From NCBI GenBank assembly GCA_002189035.1, contig NEEC01000470.1:1-24735 (forward strand): a DNA stretch of 24,735 bases, written 5' to 3'. Position 1 is the first letter of the stretch. Each line of letters begins with the position of its first letter. The position numbers were made by a program, and so were the translations under genes. This stretch comes from Utricularia gibba. Its lineage: Eukaryota; Streptophyta; Magnoliopsida; Lamiales; Lentibulariaceae. Positions 21,994 through 24,735 of the stretch are shown here, piece by piece. The notes beneath the pieces were generated by a model. The model ran no database searches. It worked only from the letters and a program-made list of their open reading frames with translations, and was not told the DNA's origin.

Positions 21994-22618
21994 CCTACTC
22001 GACGAAAATCGTGATGCAGTTATTGAAGTTAGGATTTCATGAGCACCCAAAATGGTTTTCTCAACCGCATGCTTTATATTTGATAAGGTGCTCTCGTGGG
22101 GCAACGGTATCGAGTAGGAGGTCGAGTCGAGCTCGGGCCCATAGTCATTTGTAGCTCGGCAAAAAACTTGATGCATTTATTAACGGTTGGTTTAATAGGC
22201 TGCCTACATTGTTTTCTCAAGGAAAAGCTTGTCGTTTCTGGGCGGGTGATGTCGTTGGGAACTTCGTTCTGACCCAAGGTTCGGTCTGTCTCCTTTGCCA
22301 AATCTGGTCCTACTCGACGAAAATCGTGATGCAGTTATTGAAGTTAGGATTTCATGAGCACCCAAAATGCTTTTTCAATCGCATGCTTTATATTTGATAA
22401 GGCTCTCGTGGGGCAACGGTATCGAGCAGGAGGTCGAGTCGAGCTCGGGCCCATAGTCATTTGTAGCTCGGCAAAAAACTTGATGCATTTATTAACGTTG
22501 GTTTTAATAGGCTGCCTCAATGGTTTTCTCAAGGAAAAGCTTGTCGTTTTTGGGCGGGTGATGTCGTTGGAACTTCGTTCTGACCAAGGTTCGGTCTGAC
22601 TCCTTTGCCACATCGGGT
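21682..22618. repeat. D-like and chimeric monomers
   Basis: Units start at 21682 (D-like exemplar), 21994 (A first half, then acattg, tttctggg and tcgttggg as in D, ending ctgtctcc and ccaaatctgg as in A) and 22309 (B-like atgctttttcaatcg, then A/D-type gataaggctctcg, gagcagg, caatgg). Confidence 0.8.
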
Positions 22619-23560
22619 CCTACTCGACGAAAATCGTGATGCAGTTATTGAAGTTAGGATTCATGAGCACCCAAAATGGTTTTCTCAACCGCATGCTTTA
22701 TATTTGATAAGGCACTCTCGTGGGGCAACGGTATCGAGCAGGAGGTCGAGTCGAGCTCGGGCCCCAGAGTCATTTGTAGCCCGGCAAAAAAATTGATGCA
22801 TTTATTAACGTTGGTTTAATTAGGCTGCCTACATGTTTCTCAAGGAAAAGCTTGTCGTTTCTGGGCGGGTGATGTCTTTTGGAACTTCGTTCTGACCATA
22901 AGGTTCGGTCTGACTCCTTTGCCACATCGGGTCCTACTCGACGAAAATCGTGATGCAGTTATTGAAGTTAGGATATCATGAGCACCCAAAATGGTTTTCT
23001 CAACCGCATGCTTTATATTTGATAAGGCACTCTCGTGGGGCAACGGTATCGAGCAGGAGGTCGAGTCGAGCTCGGTCCAGAGTCATTTGTAGCCCGGCAA
23101 AAAAATTGATGCATTTATTAACGTTCGGTTTATTAGGCTGCCTACATAGTTTTCTCAAGGAAAAGCTTGTCGTTTCTGGGCGGGTGATGTCTTTTGGAAC
23201 TTCGTTCTGACCATAGGTTCGGTCTGACTCCTTTGCCACATCGGGTCCTACTCGACGAAAATCGTGATGCAGTTATTGAAGTTAGGATATCATGAGCACC
23301 CAAAATGGTTTTCTCAACCGCATGCTTTATATTTGATAAGGCACTCTCGTGGGGCAACGGTATCGAGCAGGAGGTCGAGTCGAGCTCGGTCCCAGAGTCA
23401 TTTGTAGCCGGCAAAAAAATTGATGCATTTATTAACGTTGGCTTTTATTAGGCTGCCTACATAGTTTCTCAAGGAAAAGCTTGTCGTTTCTGGGCGGGTG
23501 ATGTCTTTTGGAACTTCGTTCTGACCATAGGTTCGGTCTGACTCCTTTGCCACATCGGGT
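22619..23560. repeat. C-C-C run
   Basis: Units start at 22619, 22933 and 23247, each 314 bp. The last two have the ggatatcatg EcoRV variant, ctcggtc and acatag. The first has gggccccagag and ccataagg insertions and ggtttaattagg. This is the longest uniform run of class C with equal lengths in the window. Confidence 0.85.
22933..23246. repeat. Class C monomer, exemplar (314 bp)
   Basis: This class C unit has gataaggcactctcg, tatcgagcaggagg, cagagtc, agcccggcaaaaaaattg, aacgttcggtttattagg, gcctacatagtt, gtttctgggcgg, tcttttggaac, gaccatagg and ccacatcggg. Its first half resembles class A apart from gtgc to gcac, tagg to cagg and catag to cagag. Its second half resembles class B, with private changes (ttcggtttatta, acatag). 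It also has ggatatcatg, which creates an EcoRV site at 22972-22977, where other classes read ggatttcatg or ggattcatg. Confidence 0.88.
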
Positions 23561-24173
23561 CCTACTCGACGAAAATCGTGATGCAGTTATTGAAGTTAGG
23601 ATTTCATGAGCACCCAAAATGGTTTTCTCAACCGCATGCTTTATATTTGATAAGGTGCTCTCGTGGGGCAACGGTATCGAGTAGGAGGTCGAGTCGAGCT
23701 CGGGCCCATAGTCATTTGTAGCTCGGCAAAAAACTTGATGCATTTATTAACGGTTGGTTTTAATAGGCTGCCTCAATGGTTTTCTCAAGGAAAAGCTTGT
23801 CGTTTTTGGGCGGGTGATGTCGTTGTGAACTTCGTTCTGACCCAAGGTTCGGTCTGTCCCTTTGCAATCGGGTCCTACTCGACGAAAATCGTGATGCAGT
23901 TATTGAAGTTAGGATTTCATGAGCACCCAAAATGCTTTTTTCAATCGCATGCTTTGTATTTAGAGGCGCTCTAGTGGGGCACGGTATCGGGCAAAAGGTC
24001 GAGTCGGGCTCGCTCCCAGAGTCATTTGTAGCCCAAAAAATTGATGCATTTATTAACGTTGAATAGGCTGCCTACATGTTTCTCAAGGAAAAGCTTGTCG
24101 TTTCTGGGCGGGTGATGTCGTTGGGAACTTCGTTCTGACCAAGGTTCGGTCTGACTCCTTTGCCACATCGGGT
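23561..24173. repeat. A-B dimer
   Basis: Units start at 23561 (A, 313 bp, ending ctgtccctttgcaatcggg) and 23874 (B, 300 bp). The B unit has aacgttgaataggc, having lost about 5 bp of the gtttt tract, and catttgtag with gcccaaaaaattg. Confidence 0.84.
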
Positions 24174-24735
24174 CCTACTCGACGAAAATCGTGATGCAGT
24201 TATTGAAGTTAGGATTCATGAGCACCCAAAATGGTTTTCTCAACCGCATGCTTTATATTTGAGGAGGCGCTCTCGTGGGGCAACGGTATCGAGTAGGAGG
24301 TCGAGTCGAGCTCGGGCCCATAGTCATTTGTAGCTCGGCAAAAAAATTGATGCATTTATTAACGGTTGGTTTTAATAGGCTGCCTACAATGGTTTCTCAA
24401 GGAAAAGCTTGTCGTTTTTGGGCGGGTGATGTCGTTGTGAACTTCGTTCTGACCCAAGGTTCGGTCTGACTCCTTTGCCACATCGGGTCCTACTCGACGA
24501 AAATCGTGATGCAGTTATTGAAGTTAGGATTTCATGAGCACCCAAAATGGTTTTCTCAACCGCATGCTTTATATTTGATAAGGCGCTCTCGTGGGGCAAC
24601 GGTATCGAGTAGGAGGTCGAGTCGAGCTCGGCCCAGAGTCATTTGTAGCCCGGCAAAAAAAATTGATGCATTTATTAACGTTCGGCTTTATTAGGCTGCC
24701 TACATAGTTTCTCAAGGAAAAGCTTGTCGTTTCTG
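24174..24735. repeat. A-like monomer and truncated C-like monomer at right edge
   Basis: The unit at 24174 is A-like (gagtagg, catagtc, cggttgg, tcgttgtg), with ttgaggagg and gcctacaatgg junction hybrids. The unit at 24489 is C-like (cagagtc, agcccgg, ttcggctttattagg, acatag) and is cut by the window end after 247 bp. Confidence 0.82.

Larger units (their letters stand above)
1..24735. repeat. Satellite DNA array, ~310-bp monomer, 80 head-to-tail units
   Basis: The landmark cctactcgacgaaaatcg recurs 80 times, from position 7 to 24489, always on the + strand, with spacings of 298-316 bp (mean 309.9). Everything between landmarks is the same monomer, so the array fills the window and continues past both ends. 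No inversion, insertion element, microsatellite tract or unique spacer interrupts it. HindIII (AAGCTT) and NsiI (ATGCAT) sites occur once in essentially every unit, and SphI (GCATGC) in nearly all; unit 12697-13002 has lost it. A 310-bp restriction ladder would therefore be expected. Length and organisation are typical of eukaryotic, especially plant, satellites; that is general knowledge and does not identify the family. I do not recognise it. Centromeric, subtelomeric or interstitial location cannot be decided from this window. Confidence 0.98.

Noticed and set aside
1-24735. CRISPR array
   Set aside because: The periodicity is about 310 bp and the sequence between landmark copies is itself repeated in every unit, so there are no unique spacers.
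1-24735. rRNA/IGS, tRNA, retrotransposon LTR or telomeric repeat origin
   Set aside because: I saw no rRNA or tRNA-like segments, no polymerase or integrase motifs, no tRNA-primer site or TG...CA terminal structure at unit edges, and no TTTAGGG or TTAGGG runs.
1-24735. Assignment to a named satellite family or species
   Set aside because: The monomer does not match any family I can recall with confidence. A database search of an A, B or C monomer would be decisive: a strong hit of at least 80% over a full 310 bp would name it; none would suggest it is undescribed.

Overview
The whole window is one uninterrupted tandem array of satellite DNA. I see no protein-coding gene, RNA gene, transposon, CRISPR array or unique sequence in it. 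About 79 complete monomers plus one truncated monomer run head to tail in a single orientation. I located each monomer by eye from the landmark cctactcgacgaaaatcg. The starts run from position 7 to 24489, giving a mean period of 309.9 bp and single lengths from 298 to 316 bp. One complete monomer (11753-12068) is about 46% G+C. Such an array indicates a eukaryotic heterochromatic locus. Monomer length and overall look would fit a plant satellite (subtelomeric, interstitial or centromeric), but I do not recognise the family, and nothing here fixes the species or chromosomal position. No telomere-type repeat or other flank is present.

The array is layered. (1) Each 310-bp monomer appears to be an old dimer of two half-units of about 155-158 bp. 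In the monomer 11753-12068, bases 11764-11823 and 11921-11980 match at 45 of 60 positions without gaps and share an exact 14-bp run. (2) The 310-bp monomers fall into classes. Class A is about 312-316 bp, with gtgctctcg, gagtagg, catagtc, a cggttgg...caatgg junction, tcgttgtg and ctgtctcc. Class B is about 298-313 bp, with atgcttttgtcaatcg, tgtagttgagg, ctctagtgg, gggcaaaagg, catttttag, tcttttgg and ccatagg. Class C is about 301-314 bp, with gcactctcg, gagcagg, cagagtc, a ttcggtttattagg...catag junction, tcttttgg and ccatagg. D-like and mosaic monomers make up the rest. Class A and B exemplars differ at roughly 35-40 positions (about 88% identical), whereas copies within A or within B in the best blocks differ at only a few. 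(3) A and B alternate to form a higher-order repeat of about 624 bp, clearest at 10506-12696 (ABABABA) and 16412-18274 (ABABAB). These blocks are separated by runs of C, D-like or mosaic monomers.

Layout: 1-314 A-like edge unit; 315-1244 ABC; 1245-2478 ABAB; 2479-4959 mixed; 4960-6807 and 6808-8649 both ABABCC; 8650-10505 mixed; 10506-12696 ABABABA; 12697-13628 mosaics then B; 13629-15486 C-rich; 15487-16411 mixed; 16412-18579 ABABABC; 18580-20128 D-like; 20129-21681 mosaic A, B, A, B, C; 21682-22618 D and mosaics; 22619-23560 CCC; 23561-24173 AB; 24174-24735 A-like plus a truncated C.

The short open frames on both strands are by-products of the repeat. The period is not a multiple of three, the same fragments recur dozens of times, and one-base indels shift the frame between copies. 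The points worth attention are the half-unit ancestry, the A/B higher-order structure, class C as an apparent A/B mosaic, chimeric monomers, a class-A-specific inverted repeat, near-invariant blocks, and an indel spectrum concentrated at very short repeats that may be partly consensus error.
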